Assembly: GCA_900547305.1 (NCBI GenBank) | Contig: URGH01000047.1 | Location: 1-19,336 of the forward strand | Direction of reading: 5' to 3' | DNA: 19,336 bases | Source of the DNA: an uncultured Oscillospiraceae bacterium | GTDB lineage: Bacteria; Bacillota; Clostridia; Oscillospirales; Acutalibacteraceae | Shown here: positions 7,353 to 14,494 of the stretch, in pieces | How positions within the stretch are numbered: position 1 is the stretch's first letter | Layout of the letters: every line of letters starts with the position of its first letter | The notes under the pieces: model-generated | What the model was told of the DNA's origin: nothing | The model's input: the letters and a program-made list of their open reading frames with translations, nothing else | The model's database searches: none | Program-made: the position numbers and the translations under genes

Positions 7353-7380
7353 CTGAAAATAAGTTTGGAGGAATTTGATT

Positions 7381-7665
7381 ATGAAAATTAAACCTTTGGC
7401 TGATAATGTCGTTATTAAGGCGACAGAAGCGGAGGAAACCACCAAAAGCGGCATAGTTTTAACATCCGCCGCTAAGGAAAAGCCGCAGGTTGCGGTTGTT
7501 GTAGCCGTAGGACCCGGCGGCACGGTTGACGGTAAAGAGGTTAAAATGTCCGTTAAAGAGGGCGATAAGGTAATCGCCGCTAAATACTCGGGCACAGATA
7601 TTAAGATTGACGGCGAGGAATACACAATTCTCCACCAGTCGGATATTTTGGCAATAGTTGAATAA
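7381..7665 (+). CDS. groES: Co-chaperonin GroES
   Basis: 94 residues, typical length. GroES forms the seven-subunit lid of the GroEL folding chamber in the cytoplasm. Visible features: MKIKPLADNVVIKATEAEE, the mobile loop (TTKSGIVLTSAAKEKPQ) that docks on GroEL, VVVAVGPG, and the C-terminal EEYTILHQSDILAIVE. The ATG at 7381 is set by GGAGG at 7367-7371; an in-frame TTG two codons earlier is not needed. It is the first gene of the groES-groEL operon, 16 bases before groEL. Confidence 0.97.
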   Translation: MKIKPLADNVVIKATEAEETTKSGIVLTSAAKEKPQVAVVVAVGPGGTVDGKEVKMSVKEGDKVIAAKYSGTDIKIDGEEYTILHQSDILAIVE

Positions 7666-7681
7666 TCGGAGGTAATTTATT

Positions 7682-9319
7682 ATGGCTAAAAATATTATTT
7701 TCGGCGAGGAAGCCAGAAAATCACTTCAGGCAGGCGTTGATAAATTGGCAGATGCCGTAAAGGTAACCTTGGGCCCCAAGGGCAGAAACGTTGTTCTCGA
7801 TAAGAAATACGGCTCACCCCTTATTACAAACGACGGCGTGACCATAGCAAAGGAAATAGAGCTTGACGACCCGTTTGAAAATATGGGTGCTCAGCTTGTA
7901 AAGGAAGTTTCCGTTAAAACGAACGACGCCGCGGGTGACGGCACTACTACCGCCACCGTTTTGGCACAGGCTCTTATTAAAGAGGGTATGAAGAACGTTG
8001 CCGCCGGCGCTAACCCGATGGTAGTTAAAAAAGGCATTAAGAGCGCGGTTGATACCGCTATTGATACGGTTGTAAAGAACTCAAAGAAGGTAAGCGGAAG
8101 CGATGATATAGCGCGCGTTGCAACCGTTTCTTCGGGCGACGAGGTTATAGGCAAGCTTATTGCCGAGGCTATGAGCAAGGTTACGGCGGACGGCGTTATA
8201 ACCGTTGAGGAATCAAAGACCGCCGAAACATACTCAGAGGTTGTTGAGGGTATGCAGTTCGACCGCGGATACATCACCCCCTATATGGTGACAGACTCCG
8301 ACAAAATGGAAGCAGTGCTTGACGACGCGCTTATTCTTATAACCGATAAGAAAATTTCCAACATTCAGGAAATTCTGCCGCTGCTTGAGCAGATAGTTCA
8401 GGCGGGCAAAAAGCTGCTTATAATTGCAGAGGATATTGAGGGCGAGGCTCTCTCAACCCTTATTGTAAACAAGCTGCGCGGCACATTTACCTGCGTTGCG
8501 GTTAAAGCTCCCGGCTTTGGCGACAGACGTAAGGAAATGCTCCGCGATATAGCTATTCTTACCGGCGGTGAGGTTATTTCCGAGGAACTCGGACTTGAGC
8601 TTAAGGACACCACAATGGAGCAGCTCGGTAAGGCGCGCCAGGTTAAGGTTACAAAGGAAAACACCATTATTGTTGACGGTGCGGGCGATTCCGCCGCTAT
8701 TAAGGACAGAGTGGCCCAGATAAGAAACGAGCTGGCTGTCACCACATCCGATTTCGATAAAGAAAAGCTCCAGGAAAGGCTTGCCAAACTTGCGGGCGGC
8801 GTAGCCGTTATTAAAGTAGGCGCAGCTACCGAAATTGAAATGAAGGATAAAAAGCTCCGTATAGAGGACGCTCTTTCAGCTACCAAGGCAGCCGTTGAAG
8901 AGGGCATTGTAGCAGGCGGCGGCGTAGCGCTTATTAATGCTATTCCGGCGGTTAAGGCGCTGCTTGATACCGTTTCGGGCGATGAAAAGACGGGCGTTAA
9001 TATTGTGCTTAAAGCGCTTGAAGCCCCGATTAAGCAGATTGCGTTCAACGCTGGTCTTGAAGGCTCTGTAATAATTGATAAGATTGTAAACAGCGGCAAG
9101 GTAAACTACGGCTTTGACGCTTACAACGAGACATATACCGATATGATAGACGCCGGCATCGTAGACCCGACCAAGGTTACCCGCTCGGCTCTTGAAAACG
9201 CCGCGTCCGTTGCGGCAATGGTTCTTACAACCGAGAGCCTTGTTGCCGATAAAAAAGAGGACGCCGCCGCTGCAAACGCAGCCGCAGCTGCCGCCGCACA
9301 GGCGGGCGGAATGTATTAA
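7682..9319 (+). CDS. groEL: Chaperonin GroEL
   Basis: 545 residues, full length. GroEL forms the double-ring ATP-driven folding chamber. Visible features: VKVTLGPKGRNVVLDKKYGSP with the ATP-site loop, NDAAGDGTTTATVLAQAL with the catalytic aspartate region, the apical domain (FDRGYITPYMVT; VKAPGFGDRRKEML), the signature AVEEGIVAGGGVALI, and a C-terminal tail rich in alanine that ends in AGGMY, a variant of the usual GGM repeats. GGAGG precedes the ATG. Codon use is even and typical of a highly expressed host gene. Two tandem hairpins follow it. Confidence 0.98.
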   Translation: MAKNIIFGEEARKSLQAGVDKLADAVKVTLGPKGRNVVLDKKYGSPLITNDGVTIAKEIELDDPFENMGAQLVKEVSVKTNDAAGDGTTTATVLAQALIKEGMKNVAAGANPMVVKKGIKSAVDTAIDTVVKNSKKVSGSDDIARVATVSSGDEVIGKLIAEAMSKVTADGVITVEESKTAETYSEVVEGMQFDRGYITPYMVTDSDKMEAVLDDALILITDKKISNIQEILPLLEQIVQAGKKLLIIAEDIEGEALSTLIVNKLRGTFTCVAVKAPGFGDRRKEMLRDIAILTGGEVISEELGLELKDTTMEQLGKARQVKVTKENTIIVDGAGDSAAIKDRVAQIRNELAVTTSDFDKEKLQERLAKLAGGVAVIKVGAATEIEMKDKKLRIEDALSATKAAVEEGIVAGGGVALINAIPAVKALLDTVSGDEKTGVNIVLKALEAPIKQIAFNAGLEGSVIIDKIVNSGKVNYGFDAYNETYTDMIDAGIVDPTKVTRSALENAASVAAMVLTTESLVADKKEDAAAANAAAAAAAQAGGMY

Positions 9320-9340
9320 TTCCGATTTATAAGTGATATA

Positions 9341-9384
9341 AACCCCCGAACCCCCGGCCGTTTAAGGTCGGGGGTTCGGGGGTT
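9341..9384. terminator. Long GC-rich hairpin after groEL
   Basis: Arms 9341-9359 and 9366-9384 form a 19-bp stem with one G-T pair and a 6-base loop; the arms are runs of C and G respectively. It lies between convergent groEL and gdhA and could stop transcription from both sides, helped by the second hairpin at 9388. Confidence 0.75.
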
Positions 9385-9387
9385 ATA

Positions 9388-9420
9388 GAGCACGACGGAT
9401 TTTTTCGGCGCGCTCTTTTT
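9388..9420 (+). terminator. Second terminator after groEL (degenerate copy of the hairpin repeat)
   Basis: GAGCACGACGGA and the arm ending GCGCGCTC pair with two mismatches around a T-rich loop, followed by five T and an AT-rich stretch. 22 of 28 positions match the hairpin at 7221-7248. Confidence 0.65.
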
Positions 9421-9437
9421 AATTTTAAGTTTTGCGA

Positions 9438-10787
9438 TTAATAAGCTACACCCTGTGCGAGCATTGCCTCGGCAACCTTTTCAAAGCCCGCAATGTTAGC
9501 ACCCGCAAGCAGATTGCCCTCCATATCATACTTCTTTGCGGCATTGTAGGAATTGTGGAAAATGTTTATCATAATATCCTGAAGTTTTGCGTCAACCTCG
9601 TCAAACGTCCAGCTGTAGCGCATGGAGTTCTGGCTCATTTCAAGAGCGGATGTTGCAACGCCGCCCGCGTTTGCAGCCTTTGCGGGCCCGAAGAGGATTC
9701 CCGAAGACTGGAATACTTCTATAGCCTCAAGGGTTGACGGCATGTTAGCGCCCTCGGCAACGGCAGTTACGCCGTTTGCAACAAGAATTTTTGCCGATTC
9801 TTCGTCAATTTCGTTCTGAGTAGCGCAGGGAAGAGCAATATCGCACTTAATTGTCCAAATGCCCTTGCAGCCCTCGTGGTACTCGGCGCCGCTTACACGC
9901 TCTGCATACTCTTTGATTCTGCCGCGCTCAACCTCTTTAATCTGCTTAACAACGTCGAGCTTTATGCCGTTGGGGTCGTAAACATATCCGTTTGAATCGG
10001 AAAGAGCAACAACCTTACCGCCTAATTGCGTAGCCTTTTCGGTAGCGTAAATAGCAACGTTGCCCGAGCCCGAAACTACAACGGTTTTGCCCTTGAAAGA
10101 ATCGTTCTTCATGCACTTGAGCATTTCCTCGGTGTAGTAGCAAAGTCCGTAGCCGGTAGCCTCGGTACGCGCAAGCGAGCCGCCGTATGTAAGACCCTTG
10201 CCGGTAAGAACGCCGGTGAATTCATTGCGCAGCCTCTTATACTGACCGAACATATAGCCTATTTCTCTGGCGCCCGTGCCTATATCGCCCGCGGGAACGT
10301 CGGTGTCCGCTCCGATATGCTTTGAAAGCTCGGTCATAAAGCTCTGGCAGAAACGCATAATTTCGCCGTCTGATTTGCCCTTGGGGTCAAAGTCCGAGCC
10401 GCCCTTGCCACCGCCTATGGGCAGACCGGTAAGGCTGTTTTTGAAAATTTGCTCAAAGCCTAAGAATTTAATAACCGAAGCGTTAACCGAGGGGTGCAGA
10501 CGTATACCGCCCTTGTACGGACCTATGGCAGAGTTGAACTGAACTCTGTAACCGCGGTTCACCTGAACCTTGCCGTTATCGTCAACCCAAGAAACACGGA
10601 AGAAAATCTGTCTTTCCGGCTCAACTATTCTTTCAAGCACGCCGTTTTCCTCTAACTTCGGGTTAGCGGCTACAACCGGCTCTAATGAGCCTAAAACCTC
10701 GCGTACAGCCTGCAAAAATTCCTTTTCGCCGGGGCTGCGCTTTTCAACGCCTTCGTATACTCTGTTTAAGTATTCTGATTTAAACAT
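9438..10787 (-). CDS. gdhA: Glutamate dehydrogenase, NADP-type
   Basis: 449 residues, the length of the hexameric bacterial enzyme that makes glutamate from 2-oxoglutarate and ammonia. Substrate-binding lysines are visible at K92 (GPYKGGIRLHP), K116 (FEQIFKNSLTG) and K128 (PIGGGKGGSDFDP), with the catalytic aspartate D168 in VPAGDIGTGAREIGY. The nucleotide fold has VVVSGSGNVA (residues 237-245) followed by ALSDSNG; a serine after the second strand, as here, is typical of NADP preference and hence of the biosynthetic direction. GGAGG precedes the ATG, and a sigma-A promoter lies upstream. Single-gene unit, convergent with groEL. Confidence 0.96.
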   Translation of the reverse strand: MFKSEYLNRVYEGVEKRSPGEKEFLQAVREVLGSLEPVVAANPKLEENGVLERIVEPERQIFFRVSWVDDNGKVQVNRGYRVQFNSAIGPYKGGIRLHPSVNASVIKFLGFEQIFKNSLTGLPIGGGKGGSDFDPKGKSDGEIMRFCQSFMTELSKHIGADTDVPAGDIGTGAREIGYMFGQYKRLRNEFTGVLTGKGLTYGGSLARTEATGYGLCYYTEEMLKCMKNDSFKGKTVVVSGSGNVAIYATEKATQLGGKVVALSDSNGYVYDPNGIKLDVVKQIKEVERGRIKEYAERVSGAEYHEGCKGIWTIKCDIALPCATQNEIDEESAKILVANGVTAVAEGANMPSTLEAIEVFQSSGILFGPAKAANAGGVATSALEMSQNSMRYSWTFDEVDAKLQDIMINIFHNSYNAAKKYDMEGNLLAGANIAGFEKVAEAMLAQGVAY

Positions 10788-10820
10788 TTTACAGTACCTC
10801 CTATAATTTTTACGTATTTA

Positions 10821-10849
10821 AGAATACTACTAAAACGCGCGCCAGTCAA
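10821..10849 (-). promoter_or_regulatory. Promoter of gdhA
   Basis: On the minus strand TTGACT (10849-10844), 17-base spacer, TATTCT (10826-10821), about 34 bases before the ATG. Confidence 0.65.
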
Positions 10850-10901
10850 TAAAAAATTAAGTCCTAAAAGTAAATTTTTTTGCATTTACGGCGCATATGC
10901 T

Positions 10902-10929
10902 TTGAAATTGTGAAAAAATATGCTAAAAT
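10902..10929 (+). promoter_or_regulatory. Probable promoter of the HAD phosphatase gene
   Basis: TTGAAA (10902-10907), 16-base spacer, TAAAAT (10924-10929). The -10 is only about 15 bases from the ATG at 10945, so the leader would be very short. Confidence 0.5.
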
Positions 10930-10944
10930 GGAGCGGGTGATAGA

Positions 10945-11595
10945 ATGAAAGACTTTAAATATATACTTTTCGATTTGGACGGAACCATAACCGATTCCGC
11001 AAAGGGAATTACCGATTCGGTAAAATACGCCCTTGAAAAAATGGGTGAGGAAATACCGCCCTATGAAACGCTTTGCCGCTTTATAGGCCCGCCGCTTAAA
11101 ACGGGCTTTTCAGAGTTTTGCGGTATGAGCGACGAATCGGCGGAAAAGGCGGTTGAATATTACCGCGAATACTATCACGTTAAGGGCGTGCTTGATTGCG
11201 AGGTGTACCCCGGAATACCCGCACTGCTTGAAAAGCTGCAAAGCGCGGGAAAAAATGCAGTGCTTGCAACCTCTAAGCCCGAGAAATTCGCAAAAATTAT
11301 TTTGGAGCATTTCGGGTTATCAAAATTTTTTTATTTTATTGGCGGCGCCAGCCTTGACGATACGCGCAATGAAAAGCATCAGGTAATAGAATACGTTATA
11401 AACGCCTGCGGCATAAAAGACAAAACGGCCGCCGTTATGGTGGGCGACCGTTTTCACGATATTGAGGGGGCTCGGCTCAACGGAATAGCGTCTGTCGGCG
11501 TGCTTTACGGCTTCGGTAACCGACACGAGCTTGAAAACGCGGGAGCGGGCGCTATTGCCGAAAGCGTTTCGGCGCTTGAAAGCATTTTACTTTAA
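10945..11595 (+). CDS. HAD-superfamily phosphatase (phosphoglycolate phosphatase-like)
   Basis: 216 residues. HAD motif I is FDLDGTITDS with the nucleophile and acid aspartates near residues 10 and 12; motif II is LATSKP (serine), with a lysine soon after, and motif IV is VGDRFHDIEGA. The inserted helical cap between residues 20 and 85 is the subclass I type seen in Gph, PpaX and related 5'-nucleotidases. The enzyme likely dephosphorylates a small phosphorylated metabolite in the cytoplasm; the sequence does not settle the substrate. GGAG and GGGTGA precede the ATG. The stop codon overlaps the stop of convergent mntP by four bases. Confidence 0.88.
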   Translation: MKDFKYILFDLDGTITDSAKGITDSVKYALEKMGEEIPPYETLCRFIGPPLKTGFSEFCGMSDESAEKAVEYYREYYHVKGVLDCEVYPGIPALLEKLQSAGKNAVLATSKPEKFAKIILEHFGLSKFFYFIGGASLDDTRNEKHQVIEYVINACGIKDKTAAVMVGDRFHDIEGARLNGIASVGVLYGFGNRHELENAGAGAIAESVSALESILL

Positions 11596-12161
11596 AAATT
11601 TATAACGCCTAAATGCTCAAGCAGTATTTTTATACCGATTAAAATAAGTATTACGCCACCGGCAATTTCCGCTTTGTTTTTGTATTTCAGCCCGAAAACA
11701 TTGCCTACTTTAAGCCCTACGCCCGAAATAATAAAGGTTATGGCGCCTATAAAGCACACTGCGGCTATAATGTTAACGTCGGGCAGCAACGCAAAGGTTA
11801 TGCCAACGGCGAGCGCGTCAATGCTTGTGGCAACCGCCAACACCGCCATTGCAGATATGCCGAAGGATGAATCGGTAGTTTCGGTCTCTTTTGAAAAGCC
11901 CTCTTTAAGCATATTTCCGCCTATAAACGAGAGCAGAACAAAGGCTACCCAGTGGTCGTACCTTGTTATATATTTTTCAAAGGTTGAGCCTAAAAGGTAA
12001 CCGATAGTGGGCATTAGCGCCTGAAAGCCGCCGAACCACGCCCCGATTATTAAATAATGTTTCGGTTTCAGCTGCCGCGTGGACAGCCCCTTACATACCG
12101 AAACGGCAAACGCGTCCATTGAAAGCCCTACCGCAATTAAGAAAAGCTCAATAATACTCAT
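11592..12161 (-). CDS. mntP: Manganese efflux pump MntP
   Basis: 189 residues with six predicted membrane helices, the MntP (formerly DUF204) size. Two related halves each carry a conserved aspartate in a helix: LIAVGLSMDAFAVSVCKGL near the N-terminus and AVATSIDALAVGITFALL in the second half. The protein exports Mn(II) from the cytoplasm to prevent toxicity. The call is strengthened by the yybP-ykoY Mn riboswitch directly upstream, a common pairing for mntP. GGGGGTAA precedes the ATG. It is a single-gene transcription unit with its own promoter. Confidence 0.95.
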   Translation of the reverse strand: MSIIELFLIAVGLSMDAFAVSVCKGLSTRQLKPKHYLIIGAWFGGFQALMPTIGYLLGSTFEKYITRYDHWVAFVLLSFIGGNMLKEGFSKETETTDSSFGISAMAVLAVATSIDALAVGITFALLPDVNIIAAVCFIGAITFIISGVGLKVGNVFGLKYKNKAEIAGGVILILIGIKILLEHLGVINF

Positions 12162-12177
12162 AAAAATTACCCCCGAT

Positions 12178-12212
12178 AAAAAAAGACCCGTGTGCCGCGC
12201 GGCACCGAGTCT
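12178..12212 (-). terminator. Conditional terminator in the mntP leader
   Basis: On the minus strand, the arm at 12212-12201 pairs with 12196-12184 (12 pairs, one G-T and one bulged A) around a 4-base loop, followed by seven T. Its first arm shares the CTCGG segment (12209-12205) with the closing stem of the Mn riboswitch, so the two structures exclude each other. Confidence 0.75.
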
Positions 12213-12291
12213 CGTTATTTAATACAAGCCGGGCAAAAATGCCGATATGTCGACTTGCAACGCGCTTTATGCGCGCCACTACTCCCTCAGG
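12205..12291 (-). promoter_or_regulatory. yybP-ykoY manganese riboswitch
   Basis: On the minus strand the leader has the hallmark GGGAGTAG near its 5' end, hairpin GGCGCGC/GCGCGTT, a central GTCGACATATCGGC segment and, after a second arm, ACGAGACTCGG. CCTGAG at the 5' end pairs with CTCGG at the 3' end to form P1. That layout matches the Mn(II)-sensing aptamer family. P1 uses the same bases as the terminator stem, so Mn binding should free transcription into mntP. Confidence 0.85.
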
Positions 12292-12299
12292 ATATAATG

Positions 12300-12328
12300 A
12301 TATTATCATAAATTTGCGTATTTGTCAA
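12300..12328 (-). promoter_or_regulatory. Promoter of the mntP riboswitch transcript
   Basis: On the minus strand TTGACA (12328-12323), 17-base spacer, TAATAT (12305-12300), just before the aptamer. Confidence 0.8.
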
Positions 12329-12371
12329 TAAAAAACAATCAGATAAAAAATATTTAAAAACAGATAAACTC

Positions 12372-12571
12372 GAGCGTGCCGAAAAAGTCGACACGCTCTT
12401 GGACGGGAATGCCGCTCGCTCGAAAATCAGAGATTTTCGGACTGCACTCTATCCCCGCCAATACCACCCCAGCGCCCTTGAAAAACCGCTTAATGAGCGG
12501 TTTTTCGCTTACAAGGTGTTTTTCCGCCGCGCATGTCAGCGGAAAAACGTAAATGCGGCGTGAACGCCGCA
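12372..12571. repeat. Gene-free cluster of five hairpins, including hairpin repeat copy 2
   Basis: The roughly 300 bases between the mntP promoter and the ABC operon hold no convincing gene. Hairpins in order: 12372-12398 (inverted copy of the 7221 repeat, differing only by one T in the loop); CGAAAATC/GATTTTCG at 12421-12439; GAAAAACCGCT/AGCGGTTTTTC at 12480-12506; GTTTTTCCGC/GCGGAAAAAC at 12518-12548; TGCGGCG/CGCCGCA at 12554-12571. All stems are perfect or nearly so. A 72-codon minus-strand frame crosses the cluster but is probably not coding. This could be a dispersed palindromic element or a structured RNA. Confidence 0.65.
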
Positions 12572-12614
12572 AAAATAAAATCTTGGGTTTATCGACAGAT
12601 TGAAATATTCGCTG

Positions 12615-12643
12615 TTGCGGCAGCTTCCTTTATATGGTAAAAT
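12615..12643 (+). promoter_or_regulatory. Probable promoter of the ABC exporter operon
   Basis: TTGCGG (12615-12620), 17-base spacer ending in TATGG, TAAAAT (12638-12643), 30 bases before the ATG. Confidence 0.5.
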
Positions 12644-12673
12644 CAAATTAAAGAAAGTTTTTTGGGGGAGCAT

Positions 12674-14494
12674 ATGAAAAAGAACGGAAAGAAAAAGGTT
12701 TCGGCTTTAAAAAATAATTTCTATTTTTTAAGGCTCGTTTGGCAAATTTCCCCGGCGGCGGTTATACTCAATTTTTTCACAACACTGCTCGGCTTTGCGC
12801 AGTGGGTGTTTTATTCGGTATTTTTCTTACAGTATCTTTTCGGTGCGGCGGGCGCGTGCAAATTTTCCGATATTCTTATTTTTATTTGGGCGGCGGCTGT
12901 TATCGACATTCTTATAAGTATATACAACGCCTGGTTTTACCAAAGCTATATGTATAGGGAGTATATTAAAATAGGTTATCGCCTTAATTTAAAGCTTTTT
13001 AAAAAGGCGCAAACCGCCGATATTTCCTGCTATGAAACGCCCGAGTTTTACAATATTTACACCAAAGCAGCTTCCGAGGCTGCCGCGCGCGCAGTGTCGG
13101 TGCTTAATAATTGCTCCGCTGCCGTTTCTGCGCTCATATCCTCTGTAACCGTTATTGTTACAATGGCAAAAATAACCCCGCTTGCGCTTATTTTTATAGC
13201 TCTGCCGCTTATAGGCAACCTGTTTTTCGGCAAAAAGTTAGGTCACGTAACCTTTGAGATAGACAGGGATTCAACCCCCGCGCGGCGGCAAAAGGATTAT
13301 GTAAACCGCGTACTGTATTTCCGCAAGTATGCCGCTGAAATCAGAACCACGGGTTTTTTCGGCGTGCTTAAAGAGGCGTATGGGCTTGCCGCGAAAAGAA
13401 CGGCTGAGGTGGCACGGCAATACGCGCTTAAAAAATCGCTTTATTCGGGGGCAAAAAGCATTTTAATGTTTTTGCTCGGCTATGAGGGAATGTGGCTTTG
13501 CGCCGCAATACTCGGCATAAGCGGGAAATTAGGCGTTTCCGATTTAATTGTGCTTTTAAACGCGATAGTAAGCGTTTCTTGGATGCTTAACAATTTTGAG
13601 CGGTCTGTTTCGGGGCTGTTTACCGACGCGGAGTTTATAGAAAATTTAAAGCAGTTTTTCGCGTATAAGCCTAAAATAGACGAGACCGCGGGCGGACTGA
13701 GTATCCCTGAGCGTGTGGAAAGCATAGAATTTAAAAATGTATATTTTAAGTATGACGGGGCGGAAAATTACGCGCTTGAAAATATAAGCCTTGTTTTAAA
13801 CAGGGGTGACAGAAACGCGCTTGTGGGTATAAACGGCAGCGGCAAAAGCACCTTTTTAAAGCTGCTTATGCGGTTTTACGATCCCGAAAAGGGCGAAATA
13901 CTTTTAAACGGTGTTAATATTAAAAAATACGATGTTAATGAGTACCGAAAGCATATGGGCGTTGCCTTTCAGGATTTTGCCATGTTCTCGGCAACCGTGG
14001 CGGAAAACGTACTTTTGGACGAGGTAAAGACAGACGAAGACCGCGAGCGCGTGATAGCAGCCTTAAAAAAGAGCGATGTTTACGAGGATGTTTTAAAGCT
14101 TAAAAACGGCATAGACACTGTGCTTACAAGAGAATTTGACGAAAACGGCGCAGAGCTCTCGGGCGGGCAGAGGCAGAAAATAGCCATTGCCCGCGCGGTG
14201 GCGAAAAACAGCGACGTAATACTGCTTGACGAGCCATCAAGCGCGCTTGACCCGATTGCCGAATACAAAATGTTTGAAACTATGGCGGGGCTTTGCAAAA
14301 ATAAAGACGTTTTATCGGTAATAGTATCGCACCGCCTTTCATCGGCTGCGGTGTGCGAGAAAATATTTGTTTTTGATAAGGGCAAATTGGCAGAGCAGGG
14401 CACACATAAAAAGCTGCTTGAAAACGGCGGTGTATACGCCGAAATGTTTAAAAAGCAGGCGCGAAATTATTTGACGGAGGCGGCGTATGAATAA
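12674..14494 (+). CDS. ABC exporter subunit A (membrane domain fused to ATPase)
   Basis: The ATG at 12674 follows GGGGGAG by three bases, giving 606 residues. The first 310 or so form the membrane domain, with several hydrophobic segments (about residues 25-55, 64-86, 145-185, 262-305). The nucleotide-binding domain has Walker A GINGSGKS (385-392), Q-loop AFQD, a canonical signature LSGGQ (495-499), Walker B VILLDEP (515-521) with catalytic glutamate, and H-loop SHRLS. It overlaps the next gene by eight bases, so both are made together and probably form a heterodimeric exporter of a peptide, lipid or drug. No peptide precursor, peptidase C39 domain or immunity gene is visible, so the substrate is unknown. 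Confidence 0.9.
   Translation: MKKNGKKKVSALKNNFYFLRLVWQISPAAVILNFFTTLLGFAQWVFYSVFFLQYLFGAAGACKFSDILIFIWAAAVIDILISIYNAWFYQSYMYREYIKIGYRLNLKLFKKAQTADISCYETPEFYNIYTKAASEAAARAVSVLNNCSAAVSALISSVTVIVTMAKITPLALIFIALPLIGNLFFGKKLGHVTFEIDRDSTPARRQKDYVNRVLYFRKYAAEIRTTGFFGVLKEAYGLAAKRTAEVARQYALKKSLYSGAKSILMFLLGYEGMWLCAAILGISGKLGVSDLIVLLNAIVSVSWMLNNFERSVSGLFTDAEFIENLKQFFAYKPKIDETAGGLSIPERVESIEFKNVYFKYDGAENYALENISLVLNRGDRNALVGINGSGKSTFLKLLMRFYDPEKGEILLNGVNIKKYDVNEYRKHMGVAFQDFAMFSATVAENVLLDEVKTDEDRERVIAALKKSDVYEDVLKLKNGIDTVLTREFDENGAELSGGQRQKIAIARAVAKNSDVILLDEPSSALDPIAEYKMFETMAGLCKNKDVLSVIVSHRLSSAAVCEKIFVFDKGKLAEQGTHKKLLENGGVYAEMFKKQARNYLTEAAYE

Noticed and set aside
8398..9099. 233-codon minus-strand frame opposite groEL
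   Set aside because: groEL is unmistakable on the plus strand; the serine- and alanine-rich antisense product is a codon-bias artefact.
12354..12572. 72-codon minus-strand frame across the hairpin cluster
   Set aside because: It runs through five hairpins with no convincing ribosome site or family match; the hairpins explain the sequence better.
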